A DNA stretch of 64,000 nt from the NCBI GenBank assembly GCA_031082225.1, contig JAVHLG010000004.1:1-64000 (forward strand). The letters run 5' to 3'. A program made the translations under genes and the position numbers. Shown here in pieces: positions 45,507 to 53,547 of the stretch; the first letter of the stretch is position 1, and every line of letters starts with the position of its first letter. The notes beneath the pieces are model-generated. The model did no database searches, was not told the DNA's origin, and saw only the letters and a program-made list of their open reading frames with translations. Source of the stretch: Desulfovibrionaceae bacterium. GTDB taxonomy: Bacteria; Desulfobacterota; Desulfovibrionia; Desulfovibrionales; Desulfovibrionaceae.

Positions 45507-46472
45507 TTAATACATCTCGCGGCGCAGCCTCTCCATCCCGCCCCACTGCTCAAAGAGTTGATTCGAATGCGAGTCGATATACTTTTTGTCGACAGGCCAC
45601 CCTTGAGAGGTGTCTGTGAAGACGACATATATCATTTGATCGGTTGTCCCTTCGCCCTTGGGGTCGCTCGGTATGCCCACAGCCCTGGCCAGCGCGATGG
45701 ATCCTTCGCCAATCTTGTTATCTGGGCCGACGTCCGCAAAGATGCAGCCCGACGACATCGCGGTGTCCATGTTCACCACATATCCAAAGTCGCCCATCGT
45801 CGCCGGGATCCGGCTATCACCGGGGAGAACGAAGAATGGTATTGCTTCAGAATTGACATATCGCGTCGGGTCGTTGTTCCTTTTTGTTGCGTCCTGCAAA
45901 CTCGTCCCGGACACGTAGTAGCCCGGAGCAGGGTCCGTCGATACCTGGAGAACGGGCTTGCCGCTTCGCTTGGCATTGTGGGTGACGATCCCCCACCAGT
46001 TGCCTGGCCGTCCTGCGTTTCCGAGGTGGTCCAGGCCTTTCCCGGGGAGAGGATGATACGCGGAGAACGATCCATCGGCATCGATATGCATCCCGGCCTT
46101 GAACATATAGACAGACGAATGTTTCTTTGAATTGTATATCGAGGACGACCCGATGCGTTGAAAGAACACGTTCTGTTTCGTCGGTGCTGAGAGATTTTTT
46201 GCCACATGAGGAATTTGACGGTCACGGAGGCCGGGTTGAGGAGCGATGGAAAAGGCCGACGAAACGTTTTGATTCATCGCCACATCAACCCCATATTGCC
46301 TCTCTGTTGATTCCGGATCATGTGGCGCGAAGTCACGGCCAAAAGATGCCGTGCTTACTAAAAAAGAAAATGCCATGAATATCGCTAAAAACCACAATAC
46401 GACTGACTTCATACTGATATCTTTTCGCATTTTATAAATGCGGACTATTTCTCCGTCATTAAACTTGTGCAT
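45507..46472 (-). CDS. Exported glycoside hydrolase family 75 (chitosanase-like)
   Basis: Up to 321 aa; a hydrophobic export segment (KSVVLWFLAIFMAFSFLVSTASFG) begins near residue 22. The catalytic part is GH75-like: YVSGTSLQ, DPTRYVNSEAIPFFVLPG, GYVVNMDTAMSSGCIFADVGP and KIGEGSIALARAVGI are the conserved blocks of chitosanases first known from fungi. The Asp and Glu in the ADVGP..KIGEGS segment are candidates for catalysis. It would cut chitosan or related amino-sugar polymers outside the membrane. The start is unclear: ATG 46472 has AAGG upstream, but ATG 46412 would place the signal peptide at the N terminus. Confidence 0.8.
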   Translation of the reverse strand: MHKFNDGEIVRIYKMRKDISMKSVVLWFLAIFMAFSFLVSTASFGRDFAPHDPESTERQYGVDVAMNQNVSSAFSIAPQPGLRDRQIPHVAKNLSAPTKQNVFFQRIGSSSIYNSKKHSSVYMFKAGMHIDADGSFSAYHPLPGKGLDHLGNAGRPGNWWGIVTHNAKRSGKPVLQVSTDPAPGYYVSGTSLQDATKRNNDPTRYVNSEAIPFFVLPGDSRIPATMGDFGYVVNMDTAMSSGCIFADVGPDNKIGEGSIALARAVGIPSDPKGEGTTDQMIYVVFTDTSQGWPVDKKYIDSHSNQLFEQWGGMERLRREMY

Positions 46473-46722
46473 ACGTATTGCCTTTTTTAAAACACATTTA
46501 CTGTGCTGATCGGTGAACGTTTACAGAGTTTGAGAATATTTGCATCATCAGCAAGAACGGGCCTGCTGTCATAGTTCTCGGGGATGTCGTCAGGTTGCAT
46601 GCGAAAACTTCCGTTTTCCGCTGGTCTCCTCTGCCTGTGGCAGTGGCCCTCATGTCTCCATTCACAACAATATGCTTTCATTCAAAATGATGGTCACAGG
46701 ACGCATCCATTCGAAAACGGGA

Positions 46723-46899
46723 TCATTCCGTGAGAGTATTTTCAAGGTGTCCGAGTTTGACCTGGACCTTGCCATACAATTTTTCGTCGGTGCCTTCTTG
46801 TTCCATCCTCCTGTCTTTCACAAGAGAACCAAGAGCATTCTTAATGCTCCCCTTGATTTGGTGAACTCTTCCGGAAACAATCTTTTTCGTTCCTGACAT
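46723..46899 (-). CDS. CsbD-family stress protein
   Basis: A 58-aa protein: MSGTKKIVSGRVHQIKGSIKN, then GSLVKDRRMEQEGTDEKLYGKVQ, the CsbD signature (G..kQ.kG.....GkltdD..l...G..dk..Gk.Q). CsbD-like proteins are small hydrophilic general-stress proteins. A GGAGATCACGCC stretch precedes the ATG. It fits the other stress-type genes in this half of the island. Confidence 0.88.
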   Translation of the reverse strand: MSGTKKIVSGRVHQIKGSIKNALGSLVKDRRMEQEGTDEKLYGKVQVKLGHLENTLTE

Positions 46900-47755
46900 G
46901 GCGTGATCTCCGCGTTGTTTACTATTACATGTGAAAGAGTTTTTGGCTTCTTAAGTCATGTTGTTTGCTCTACAGCGCAGCAGGTTCAGAAATAATGATG
47001 ATATATGTTCATACTACATTTTTCATGCCGGTCCTTGTTGTGTCGGTATTGTTTTGCAACAGGCTGGTTTCATGATTCATTCTCTTGTGGTCGACTACGC
47101 CACCTCATCGCCAGCGGGTAGGCGCGTCCGGTCGTATTTGACCTCTGGTCAAATACGACATGCTTTTCCCCGAGCGTGTTGCCGGGGAGGTGGCTCCTGG
47201 CCGCCCGGTCTCAGGACGAACCAGATCAAGAACACGAGCCTGGGCAGGGGCATTTCTCGTGAAATGAGCGGATTGTCGCGCAAAGGGCCGAAACGTGGAG
47301 GGTCTGGCAGCGACGTTTTTCCTCCGAACGCGTGCATTGGGCAGTCATGTGCGCGGCGACCAGGGGGAGGGGGGGCCGCCGTATCCGTGGCGGTGAACCC
47401 TGCATGCCGTGGTCAGTACCGCCGTGTCGACCCCGGACCTGGAAAAGCCGAAGCGAATGGGCCGGAGAGCCCGTGTCGTGCTCGGAAAATAATATATCCG
47501 TATTTTATAAATGTGGTATTTAGGCATGATATACAGAAATTCACGTTCGCCGATTGTCCGGACACGACAAGAGAGCCTGCGAAGCTGGGGGCCTTCGGGG
47601 GAGGGGCGGGCGTAATTCGGTGTTTGGATGTCTGGTGGTCTGATGTCGTCAGGAGTATTTTGCGACCGCCGTTCCCCCCTGTTGGGGGGGGCGAGGGCAG
47701 ATGGGCTGCGGCGGCGAGGAGGCGTTTGAGCAGCCTCGGCCAGGGCTACTCTGCA
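46900..47755. other. Gene-poor right flank of the cargo
   Basis: No supported gene. It includes palindromic site 4 (47131-47159) and, near 47678, a GTTCCCCCC...GGGGGGGCGAGG stretch that could be a further worn CRISPR repeat or leader sequence. Long frames here overlap the CRISPR repeats and have no protein-like features. Confidence 0.4.
47131..47159. promoter_or_regulatory. Palindromic GTCGTATTTGACC site 4
   Basis: GTCGTATTTGACC (47131-47143) and GGTCAAATACGAC (47147-47159) are perfect 13-bp arms around TCT. The right arm shares TCTGGTCAAATA with site 3. It can be a protein-binding dyad or a hairpin; there is no T run. Confidence 0.55.
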
Positions 47756-47921
47756 GTTGCCCCGCGCGCGGGGGCGTGGATTGAAACCACCAAATCGACG
47801 GTGAACAGATCGTCGAGAACGGTCGCCCCCTGCGCGGAGGTGTTGATTGAAACAAGGGATGCCATGATTTTGCCGCTCCCGATGTGATCGTCCCCCCGTG
47901 GAGGGATTTCGCGAATCTGCG
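47756..47921 (+). CRISPR. Short, decayed type I-C-like CRISPR remnant
   Basis: Two 32-bp units at 47756-47787 and 47822-47853 both start GT(T/C)GCCCC and end GATTGAAAC, and match the known Desulfovibrio I-C repeat (as recalled) with 3 and 5 differences. A 34-bp spacer lies between them. After a second 36-bp spacer a much poorer third unit begins at 47890 (GTCCCCCCGTGGAGGG). There are no cas genes in the window. The spacing and ends are right for an array, but the divergence between repeats shows it is a relic. Confidence 0.75.
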
Positions 47922-47931
47922 AATTGTGCGC
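47911..47931. repeat. 21-bp inverted repeat, right copy
   Basis: Exactly complementary to 21240-21260. It overlaps the end of the worn third CRISPR-like unit and lies 113 bp before the right attachment repeat. Confidence 0.75.
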
Positions 47932-48018
47932 TTAGGTCCGGAAGTTGCGGATTGCACTGTGATCGGGACGGTCAAATTGCTGGGGCTATCTTGTGGGTTC
48001 CCAGGTGGCGAGCCCTTC

Positions 48019-48041
48019 CTGGGTAGGAATAGGGTAGGAAA
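48019..48041. repeat. Paired GGGTAGGA repeat at the right island end
   Basis: Identical over 23 bp to the copy at 15461-15483 and adjacent (3 bp) to the right attachment repeat. With the left-end copies it forms the likely arm-site set for the integrase or its directionality factor. Confidence 0.7.
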
Positions 48042-48044
48042 CAG

Positions 48045-48080
48045 AAAAAGGGCCTACGGATTTTCGTCCGTAAGCCCTTG
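48045..48080 (-). terminator. Rho-independent terminator of tRNA-fMet
   Basis: On the minus strand AGGGCTTACGGA pairs with TCCGTAGGCCCT (one mismatch) around CGAAAA and is followed by TTTTT. It lies just after the tRNA 3' end and is duplicated with the attachment site at 15221-15256. Confidence 0.85.
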
Positions 48081-48136
48081 ATTTTGCTGGTTGCGGGGGC
48101 AGGATTTGAACCTGCGATCTTCGGGTTATGAGCCCG
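48045..48136. repeat. attR: right direct repeat of the tRNA-fMet island
   Basis: A 92-bp match to 15221-15312 with one mismatch. It covers the terminator and 3' half of the intact tRNA. Identity stops at 48136 where the intact tRNA continues; the left copy diverges at the corresponding point, so the crossover lies within this block. Confidence 0.92.
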
Positions 48137-48164
48137 ATGAGCTACCGTGCTGCTCCACCCCGCG
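48088..48164 (-). tRNA. Initiator tRNA-fMet (CAU), island integration target
   Basis: A 77-nt cloverleaf with encoded CCA, read from 48164 down to 48088. Initiator hallmarks are visible: no Watson-Crick pair at position 1-72 (C-A), three G-C pairs at the base of the anticodon stem (GGG...CCC around CTCATAA) and anticodon CAU. Its 3' half is supplied by the island's right attachment repeat, so integration restored the gene. It is transcribed toward the island. Confidence 0.97.
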
Positions 48165-48179
48165 TCACTGAAGAAAGGG

Positions 48180-48208
48180 AAGCTACGCGTAGAAAAAAAA
48201 CTTGTCAA
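48180..48208 (-). promoter_or_regulatory. Sigma-70-type promoter of tRNA-fMet
   Basis: On the minus strand a perfect TTGACA (48208-48203) is followed after 17 nt by TAGCTT (48185-48180), about 15 nt before the tRNA 5' end. The -10 is weak (3 of 6), but the spacing and position are right. Confidence 0.65.
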
Positions 48209-48309
48209 CACTCTTTTTCACGGACACACTCTTTTTTCGGCAACGGACGCCACGGCACAGCGAAAGCGGCGGTGGGCGGGCAGGCCGCAGACGTTTTCCA
48301 GGCGGGAAC

Positions 48310-48633
48310 ATGTCCCTTCGATTCTTCGTCTTTTTGCTGGCCGTCGCCCTGCAGGCCTGGTTCGCCCTGGCCTGGGCCTTGGGAGCATGGCGCATGGACA
48401 GGGATGGCGGCGACAAGCGGCCCCGGCCTTCCCCAGGGAGGGTGGTCCGTTTCGCCGGAGTGCTGGGCCTCGGGAGCGGGCTGGCCTATGCCGCCATGGC
48501 CGGTGACCCCGTGTTTTTTGTCGGGCAGGCCATCGTCCTGGTCCTCGCCGGACGAGTCATGGCCGTCCCGCCCGGGCAGGCTGCGGTTCGGAGAAACCCG
48601 GACGGCGACCTGGCGGGACGCAATCACGGTTGA
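48310..48633 (+). CDS. Small two-helix membrane protein
   Basis: A 107-aa protein. Residues 1-24 are hydrophobic (FFVFLLAVALQAWFALAWALG), followed by a basic loop, a second hydrophobic stretch (VVRFAGVLGLGSGLAYAAMA) and a DPVFFVGQAIVLVLAGRVMAV segment. The last segment recalls the small LpxB-N-terminal-like membrane domain (FxxGQ...R), but the match is short. ATG 48310 has GGCGGGAA upstream. It lies between the tRNA and rpmH and is probably a real but lineage-limited membrane protein; function unknown. Confidence 0.6.
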   Translation: MSLRFFVFLLAVALQAWFALAWALGAWRMDRDGGDKRPRPSPGRVVRFAGVLGLGSGLAYAAMAGDPVFFVGQAIVLVLAGRVMAVPPGQAAVRRNPDGDLAGRNHG

Positions 48634-48658
48634 CGGCCTCGGAGTTTGTCGATATGAG
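48630..48658 (+). promoter_or_regulatory. Promoter of the rpmH-rnpA operon
   Basis: TTGACG (48630-48635), 17-bp spacer, TATGAG (48653-48658): 5/6 and 4/6 matches to sigma-70 boxes. It starts at the stop codon of the preceding gene and lies about 30 nt before the first start codons of the operon. Confidence 0.6.
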
Positions 48659-48686
48659 AAGAAGTTCATCACATCACTTGGAGAGT

Positions 48687-49196
48687 ATGCATGAGCAAGA
48701 TGACATATCAGCCGCACAAGACCCGGAGAAAACGTACCCACGGCTTTCTGGTTCGCTCCAGGACCAAAAACGGTCAGGCAATCCTGCGCCGCAGGCGGGC
48801 CAAGGGCCGCAAACGCCTGGCCGCCTGATTTATCCCCCGGAGCACCGGCTGCGCCGACGCAGCCGGTTTACGGCCTGCTACGATTCCGGACGCAAATATT
48901 TCACCAGGCATTTCGTGGTGTTTGCACTGTTGCGGCCTGTGGACGGCGTGTCCGCACGGCTGGGGCTCACGGTTGGGAAAAAATGCGGCGGCGCCGTGGC
49001 GCGCAACCGTATAAAACGCGTGCTCAGGGAGTTCTTCCGGCTGCACGGCGCGGTTGTCCAGGTTCCTCTGGACATCGTGATCGTGGCCAAGAAATCCCTG
49101 GATGCTGTCGGGTTTTCCTTTGAGGCCGCCTGTCGCGAGCTTTTGCCGCTCGTGGCCCGGTTGCGCAAGGATTTCTCCCGCGCCACGGGGGCGTGA
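48687..49196 (+). CDS. rnpA: Ribonuclease P protein component, with an rpmH-overlapping N-terminal extension
   Basis: The RnpA core ([38 protein letters not shown] with the RNR signature) spans residues ~49-169. This protein binds the RNase P RNA and helps 5' processing of tRNA. The normal N terminus would be near 48825, but between ATG 48687 and the core there is no ATG, GTG or TTG in frame; only CTG 48825 or ATT 48828 could start a standard-length protein. The only conventional start, ATG 48687, lies 4 nt before the rpmH ATG, shares its GGAG site and gives a 46-residue extension that overlaps all of rpmH in another frame. The same arrangement is known from Thermus. The real start needs protein-level evidence. 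Confidence 0.95.
   Translation: MHEQDDISAAQDPEKTYPRLSGSLQDQKRSGNPAPQAGQGPQTPGRLIYPPEHRLRRRSRFTACYDSGRKYFTRHFVVFALLRPVDGVSARLGLTVGKKCGGAVARNRIKRVLREFFRLHGAVVQVPLDIVIVAKKSLDAVGFSFEAACRELLPLVARLRKDFSRATGA
48691..48828 (+). CDS. rpmH: 50S ribosomal protein L34
   Basis: A 45-aa very basic protein: [20 protein letters not shown], then [22 protein letters not shown], the complete L34 sequence pattern. It is a component of the large ribosomal subunit. The GGAG of CTTGGAGAG (48677-48685) serves as ribosome site. The gene is read one frame away from, and wholly inside, the longest rnpA frame. It begins the conserved rpmH-rnpA-yidD-yidC-jag order. Confidence 0.98.
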   Translation: MSKMTYQPHKTRRKRTHGFLVRSRTKNGQAILRRRRAKGRKRLAA

Positions 49197-49199
49197 CCG

Positions 49200-49625
49200 A
49201 TGCCTGTCATGCGACGAATTGCCCTTTCGTGCATACGTTTCTATCAACTCGCGGTTTCGCCTTGGCACCAGCCGTGTTGCCGCTTTGTGCCGTCCTGTTC
49301 CCGGTACGCCTATGAGGCCTATTCCCGGTTCGGTTTCTTTCGTGCCTCCTTTTTGACACTCAAACGCCTTTTGCGTTGCCATCCCTTCGGGGGGTACGGC
49401 TACGATCCGGTGCCGGAGGCCCCTGTGGCCGCCACAGGCACGGCCGGGCGCGGACAACCCCGCGCCCCATCCTTATTCACCTCCACCGACGGAAACATTC
49501 ATCACCATGGAAAACAAACGTGTCATGCTGGCTGTGGTTCTCTCCCTGGCGGTGCTTTTGGGCTGGAACTTCCTGTTCCCGACGCCGAAGAACGTCCAGC
49601 AGCCAACACAGGCCACCACCACTGA
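49200..49625 (+). CDS. yidD: Membrane protein insertion efficiency factor YidD, with C-terminal extension
   Basis: The first ~73 residues are Yid[30 protein letters not shown], then [19 protein letters not shown], with the family cysteines. It helps YidC-dependent membrane insertion. YidD usually ends just after this block (70-85 aa); here the frame stays open to 49625, giving 141 aa and overlapping yidC by 119 nt. The extension has low complexity and is probably a by-product of the missing stop, but it would be translated. Starts 3 nt after rnpA. Confidence 0.9.
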   Translation: MPVMRRIALSCIRFYQLAVSPWHQPCCRFVPSCSRYAYEAYSRFGFFRASFLTLKRLLRCHPFGGYGYDPVPEAPVAATGTAGRGQPRAPSLFTSTDGNIHHHGKQTCHAGCGSLPGGAFGLELPVPDAEERPAANTGHHH

Positions 49626-51108
49626 GGCCCCGGCCGAGGCAAAACCAGGTCCGGTTGCGGCGCCCATCGGAACCCTGTCGGCCTTCGCCCCCACTCCGGG
49701 GCGCATGGTCACGGTCAAAACCCCGCTGTATACCGCCGTCTTCAATTCCCTGGGCGGCGTGCTCGATTCCTTCGCCCTCTCGGAATACCGGCAGACCATT
49801 GCCGCCGATTCCCCGCTGGTGAACCTGGTCAGCGACCTCTCCCGCCAGAAGGCCCCCCTTGGGCTTTTGATCAACGGCCAGCCCACCTGGCAGGCCGCCA
49901 AGTGGTCCCTGGAGGGAGGGGATCTGAATCTGGCCGCAGGCCAAAGCGGGGCCCTCACCTTTGTGGGCCAGCTCGGCGATCTGCGCATCGAGCGTACCCT
50001 GACCTTTACGGCCTCCAATTACCTGTTCGATGAAAAGCTGGCCCTGATCAACGCCTCGGACGCCCCGGTCAGCCTCAAGGTGGCCACCGCCCTGGCCGTG
50101 GAGAAGCTGTCCGAGAAAAGCGAATCCTATAACGTGACCAAGGTGGCCTATTACAACGACTCCGGGCTGCACACGGTCACCGACATCAAGGATCTCGAAC
50201 AGGGGGTCTTGGCCGAAACGGGCGTGAAATGGGCCTCGGTGGAGAGCAACTATTTCATCATGGCCGCCGTGGCCCTGGAGACCGGATATCTGGCCAAGGC
50301 CAAGTTCGAGGACGGCGTGTACCGGGTGGCCATGGAAAAGGACGCCGTGGCCGTGACCGCCGGAAGTCGGCTGGAACTGCCCAGCGCCTATTATCTGGGC
50401 GCCAAGGAGACGGCGTATCTGGCCAAGGCCCCTGGCAATCTGGCGGCGTCCGTGGACTACGGATGGTTCGACTTCATCGCCAAGCCCCTGCTCATCCTGC
50501 TCGACTTCCTGCACGGCTATGTGGGCAACTACGGCGTGGCCATCATCCTGTTGACCATCATCATCAAGATCGTGTTCTGGCCCCTGACCCACAAGAGCTA
50601 CAAGTCCATGGACCAGTTGCGCAAGCTGCAGCCGCTCATGGCCCAGATCCGCGAGAAGCACAAGGATGACCGCCAGAAGATGAACGAGGAGATGATGCGG
50701 CTGTACAAGACCTACAAGGTCAATCCGGCCGGGGGCTGTCTGCCCATGGTGGTGCAGATTCCCGTGTTCATCGGGCTGTATCAGGCGCTCTTAAACGCCA
50801 TCGAACTGCGGCACGCCCCGTTCATCGCCCACGTGCCCTTCACGGACATCGTCTGGCTGGCCGACTTGTCCGTCAAGGATCCCTTTTACGTGACGCCCAT
50901 CGTCATGGGCGCGACCATGTTTTTGCAGCAGAAAATGACCCCGGCCCCCGGCGATCCAACCCAGGCCAAGATCATGCTGGCGCTCCCCATCGTGTTCACC
51001 TTCATGTTCCTCAACTTCCCTTCCGGGCTGGTTGTGTACTGGCTGGTGAACAACGTCCTGTCCATCGCCCAGCAGTGGCGTCTTATGAGCAAAAGCAGCA
51101 AGGCCTGA
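49507..51108 (+). CDS. yidC: Membrane protein insertase YidC
   Basis: A 533-aa inner-membrane insertase. It starts [20 protein letters not shown], the first membrane helix, followed by the large periplasmic beta domain (about 60-320) and the conserved insertase core with helices from about 340 ([46 protein letters not shown] cytoplasmic hairpin; [20 protein letters not shown]). The basic residue in the first core helix region is present. It inserts membrane proteins with or without SecYEG. The start lies within the end of the yidD frame. Confidence 0.98.
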   Translation: MENKRVMLAVVLSLAVLLGWNFLFPTPKNVQQPTQATTTEAPAEAKPGPVAAPIGTLSAFAPTPGRMVTVKTPLYTAVFNSLGGVLDSFALSEYRQTIAADSPLVNLVSDLSRQKAPLGLLINGQPTWQAAKWSLEGGDLNLAAGQSGALTFVGQLGDLRIERTLTFTASNYLFDEKLALINASDAPVSLKVATALAVEKLSEKSESYNVTKVAYYNDSGLHTVTDIKDLEQGVLAETGVKWASVESNYFIMAAVALETGYLAKAKFEDGVYRVAMEKDAVAVTAGSRLELPSAYYLGAKETAYLAKAPGNLAASVDYGWFDFIAKPLLILLDFLHGYVGNYGVAIILLTIIIKIVFWPLTHKSYKSMDQLRKLQPLMAQIREKHKDDRQKMNEEMMRLYKTYKVNPAGGCLPMVVQIPVFIGLYQALLNAIELRHAPFIAHVPFTDIVWLADLSVKDPFYVTPIVMGATMFLQQKMTPAPGDPTQAKIMLALPIVFTFMFLNFPSGLVVYWLVNNVLSIAQQWRLMSKSSKA

Positions 51109-51181
51109 TCGACCGGACAACGCGCCCCATGCACGCCCGGTCCGTTCATCGCCCCGGCCCGGGTGCTTTCAAGGAGACCCC

Positions 51182-52321
51182 ATGAGCGAGATGAAGACAT
51201 TCAGCGGAAAAAACGTGGACGAGGCCATGGAACAGGCCTGCCGGTTTTTCAAGACGGAACGGGAAAAACTGGAAATCGAAATCATCACGGGAGGTTCCAC
51301 CGGCATATTCGGATTGGTGGGCAAGAAAAAGGCCGAGATACGCGCCAGGCTGCGTGAGGAGATTCGGCTTCTGGCCGAGCCCGTCGCGGCGGCCCCGAAA
51401 TGCGCCGCGCCCGCCCCCGAGACGGACCAGCCCGGGCCGGACGCCGATCCCGCCCCGGCCGCACCCTTGCCCGACACCGCGACGGTCCGGCAGCCGGACA
51501 TGACGTCCGGGGCGGCGGTCCGTGAAACGGCCCCGCCGCAGGAGGTCATGGACGCGTCCTCTCCGAACGCCACCGAGCCTTTGGCCGAGCCTGCACCCGC
51601 CTCCCAGGCGGCGGCCCCTGAGGAGCGGCCCGCTTCGGAGCGCCGCAGGCCGCGTCAGGCCGCCCCCCGCCAGTCCGGCGGACGTCCTGTGCGCGAGCCC
51701 AGAGAACCGCGCGAACCCCGGGAGTCCCGTGAGCCCAAGGAGCCCCGCGAGCCTCGCGAGCCTCGCGAACCCAGGGAGCCCCGCGAGCCCAGGGAACCGC
51801 GCGAGGCCGGGCCGCCGCCCGGGCCGCTTTCCGAGGAACTCTCCGGCGTGGTGCGCGAGATCATGGAGCAGCTATTGCGCGGGATATTGGAAACGATGCC
51901 CGAGATGGAGATCTCCGGGAATGCCGAAAGGGTGACGGTGTTGGTTCTGGACGAGGAAAATTCCGGGCTTTTGATCGGCCGGGAAGGGCAGACCCTGGCC
52001 TCCCTGCAATACCTGGTCAACCGCATCGTGGCCAGACGCCACCCGGAATCCGTGCGCATCCAGATCAACACCGGAGAATACCGCGAGCGCCAGGACGACA
52101 ATCTGCGCAAGATGGCCATCTATCTCGCGGACAAAGCCAAGTCCCTGGGCCGTCCCCAGAGCACCAAGCCCCTGTCCTCCTATCACCGCCGGGTGGTGCA
52201 TCTGGCCCTGCAGGAGGATGAGACCGTCCAGACCCGCAGCAAGGGCGACGGCCCGCTGAAAAGGGTCATCATCGTGCCGCGCCAGCAACGAAACGGCGGC
52301 CATGCCGAACGGGCGGGATGA
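51182..52321 (+). CDS. jag: RNA-binding protein Jag/KhpB with (REP)-type repeat linker
   Basis: A 379-aa protein. Jag_N domain at residues 1-55 (FSGKNVDEAMEQACRFF, TGIFGLVGKKKAEI), KH domain near 255-285 (SGLLIGREGQTLASLQYLVN) and R3H domain near 300-375 (SYHRRVVHLAL). It binds RNA and, with KhpA, influences cell-wall synthesis in other bacteria. The linker (55-225) is unusually long: Ala/Pro-rich, then a run of Arg-Glu-Pro triplets around residues 177-205, encoded by near-identical 9-bp units at about 51690-51810. The linker is likely disordered. It follows yidC in the usual order. Confidence 0.93.
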   Translation: MSEMKTFSGKNVDEAMEQACRFFKTEREKLEIEIITGGSTGIFGLVGKKKAEIRARLREEIRLLAEPVAAAPKCAAPAPETDQPGPDADPAPAAPLPDTATVRQPDMTSGAAVRETAPPQEVMDASSPNATEPLAEPAPASQAAAPEERPASERRRPRQAAPRQSGGRPVREPREPREPRESREPKEPREPREPREPREPREPREPREAGPPPGPLSEELSGVVREIMEQLLRGILETMPEMEISGNAERVTVLVLDEENSGLLIGREGQTLASLQYLVNRIVARRHPESVRIQINTGEYRERQDDNLRKMAIYLADKAKSLGRPQSTKPLSSYHRRVVHLALQEDETVQTRSKGDGPLKRVIIVPRQQRNGGHAERAG

Positions 52322-52360
52322 CGCGCCCTGCTGTTTCGCCGCATACCGTTTGACCGGTCA

Positions 52361-52402
52361 ACCCCCGGGGCGTTGTGTTCGCACCGGAAACGCCCCGGGG
52401 GT
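52361..52402. repeat. Perfect 14-bp stem-loop after jag
   Basis: ACCCCCGGGGCGTT (52361-52374) and AACGCCCCGGGGGT (52389-52402) pair without mismatch around a 14-nt loop. It is 40 nt after the jag stop. There is no U tract, so it is a strong structure of uncertain function, possibly a rho-dependent or transcript-stabilising end. Confidence 0.65.
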
Positions 52403-52566
52403 CGCCGTTGCCGGTGCGGGGCATGTCGAACCCGCATCGTGCGGCGTCCCTCAAAAAGCGCCCCCATACCGGCCAGCGGACAAGGCCGCCGTTGTCGCCC
52501 GGCCCGGGGATCGGACAGGGAGGACCGGGGCGCACGGCCGTAACCGTTGACCCCGGAGTTCCCACC

Positions 52567-53475
52567 GTGCCGTCCCGCGAATGCAAAGCCGACATCCTGC
52601 TGCTTTTGACCGCCCTCATCTGGGGGCTGGCCTTTGTGGCCCAGCGCATGGGCATGGACCATGTGGGACCGCTTACCTTCAACGGTGTGCGGTTTTTGCT
52701 CGGGGCCGCGGCGCTTTTGCCCCTGGCCCTGCGCAGCGCGGGGCAGAGCCATCCCTCGGATTTCCTGCGGACCGGACGGTACCGATGTGTCGGGCTGTGG
52801 GGCGGCCTTCTGGCTGGCGCCGCCCTTTTCGCCGGGGCCACCCTGCAGCAGGTGGGGCTGGTCTACACCACGGCGGGCAAAGCCGGATTCATCACCGGGC
52901 TGTATGTGGTCATCGTGCCCATGATCGGCTATTTTTTCCGGCAGAAGTCCTCGCCGGGCGACTGGGTCGGGGCGCTGGCCGCCGCCGTCGGCCTGTATTT
53001 CCTTTCGGTCACCGAGGACTTGACCATGTCCTTCGGGGACGTGCTGGAGCTCGTGGGGGCCGTGTTCTGGGCCGGGCACGTCTGCCTCATCGGCTGGCTC
53101 TCGCCGCGCTTGCGGGCCACCCAGTTGGCGTGCAGCCAGTATGCGGTCTGCGGCGTGCTGAGCCTGGCCGCCGCCTTTTTCACCGAGACCATCACGATCC
53201 AGGGCCTGTCCGGCGCGCTGTATCCCATCCTTTACGGCGGGCTTTTATCCGTGGGGCTGGCCTATACCCTTCAGGTCGTGGCCCAGCGCGACGCCAAACC
53301 GGCCCATGCCGCCATCCTGCTCAGCCTTGAGGCCGTGTTCGCGGCCCTGGCCGGATGGCTGGTCCTGGATGAATCCATGGGCTTTCGGGGACTTATGGGG
53401 TGCGCGTTGATGCTCGTCGGCATGCTGCTTTCGCAACTGTGGCCCCGCGGGGGGCGACCCCAGGCGGCCGGATAA
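52567..53475 (+). CDS. DMT-superfamily transporter (EamA)
   Basis: A 302-aa protein with about ten membrane helices in two EamA repeats: LLLTALIWGLAFVAQRMGM, then FNGVRFLLGAAALLPLAL, and the second repeat from GDVLELVGAVFWAGHV to GLMGCALMLVGMLLSQL. The family exports amino acids or small metabolites; the substrate cannot be read. GTG 52567 has GGAG 8 nt upstream; the in-frame sequence before it overlaps the stem-loop and is not membrane-like. It is independent of the ribosomal/insertase operon. Confidence 0.9.
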   Translation: MPSRECKADILLLLTALIWGLAFVAQRMGMDHVGPLTFNGVRFLLGAAALLPLALRSAGQSHPSDFLRTGRYRCVGLWGGLLAGAALFAGATLQQVGLVYTTAGKAGFITGLYVVIVPMIGYFFRQKSSPGDWVGALAAAVGLYFLSVTEDLTMSFGDVLELVGAVFWAGHVCLIGWLSPRLRATQLACSQYAVCGVLSLAAAFFTETITIQGLSGALYPILYGGLLSVGLAYTLQVVAQRDAKPAHAAILLSLEAVFAALAGWLVLDESMGFRGLMGCALMLVGMLLSQLWPRGGRPQAAG

Positions 53476-53547
53476 GGCCGGTATGATCCCGGCCGACGGT
53501 CATCGTCGGGAGGGGGAATGGGAGATGACGGCGGGGAGGGGCAGGGA

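Noticed and set aside
46958..47887. 309-codon plus-strand ORF
   Set aside because: It runs through the CRISPR repeats and the palindromic site, has no ribosome site and no protein-like features.
46900..48044. cas genes near the CRISPR relic
   Set aside because: No frame with Cas features occurs on either strand; the relic stands alone.
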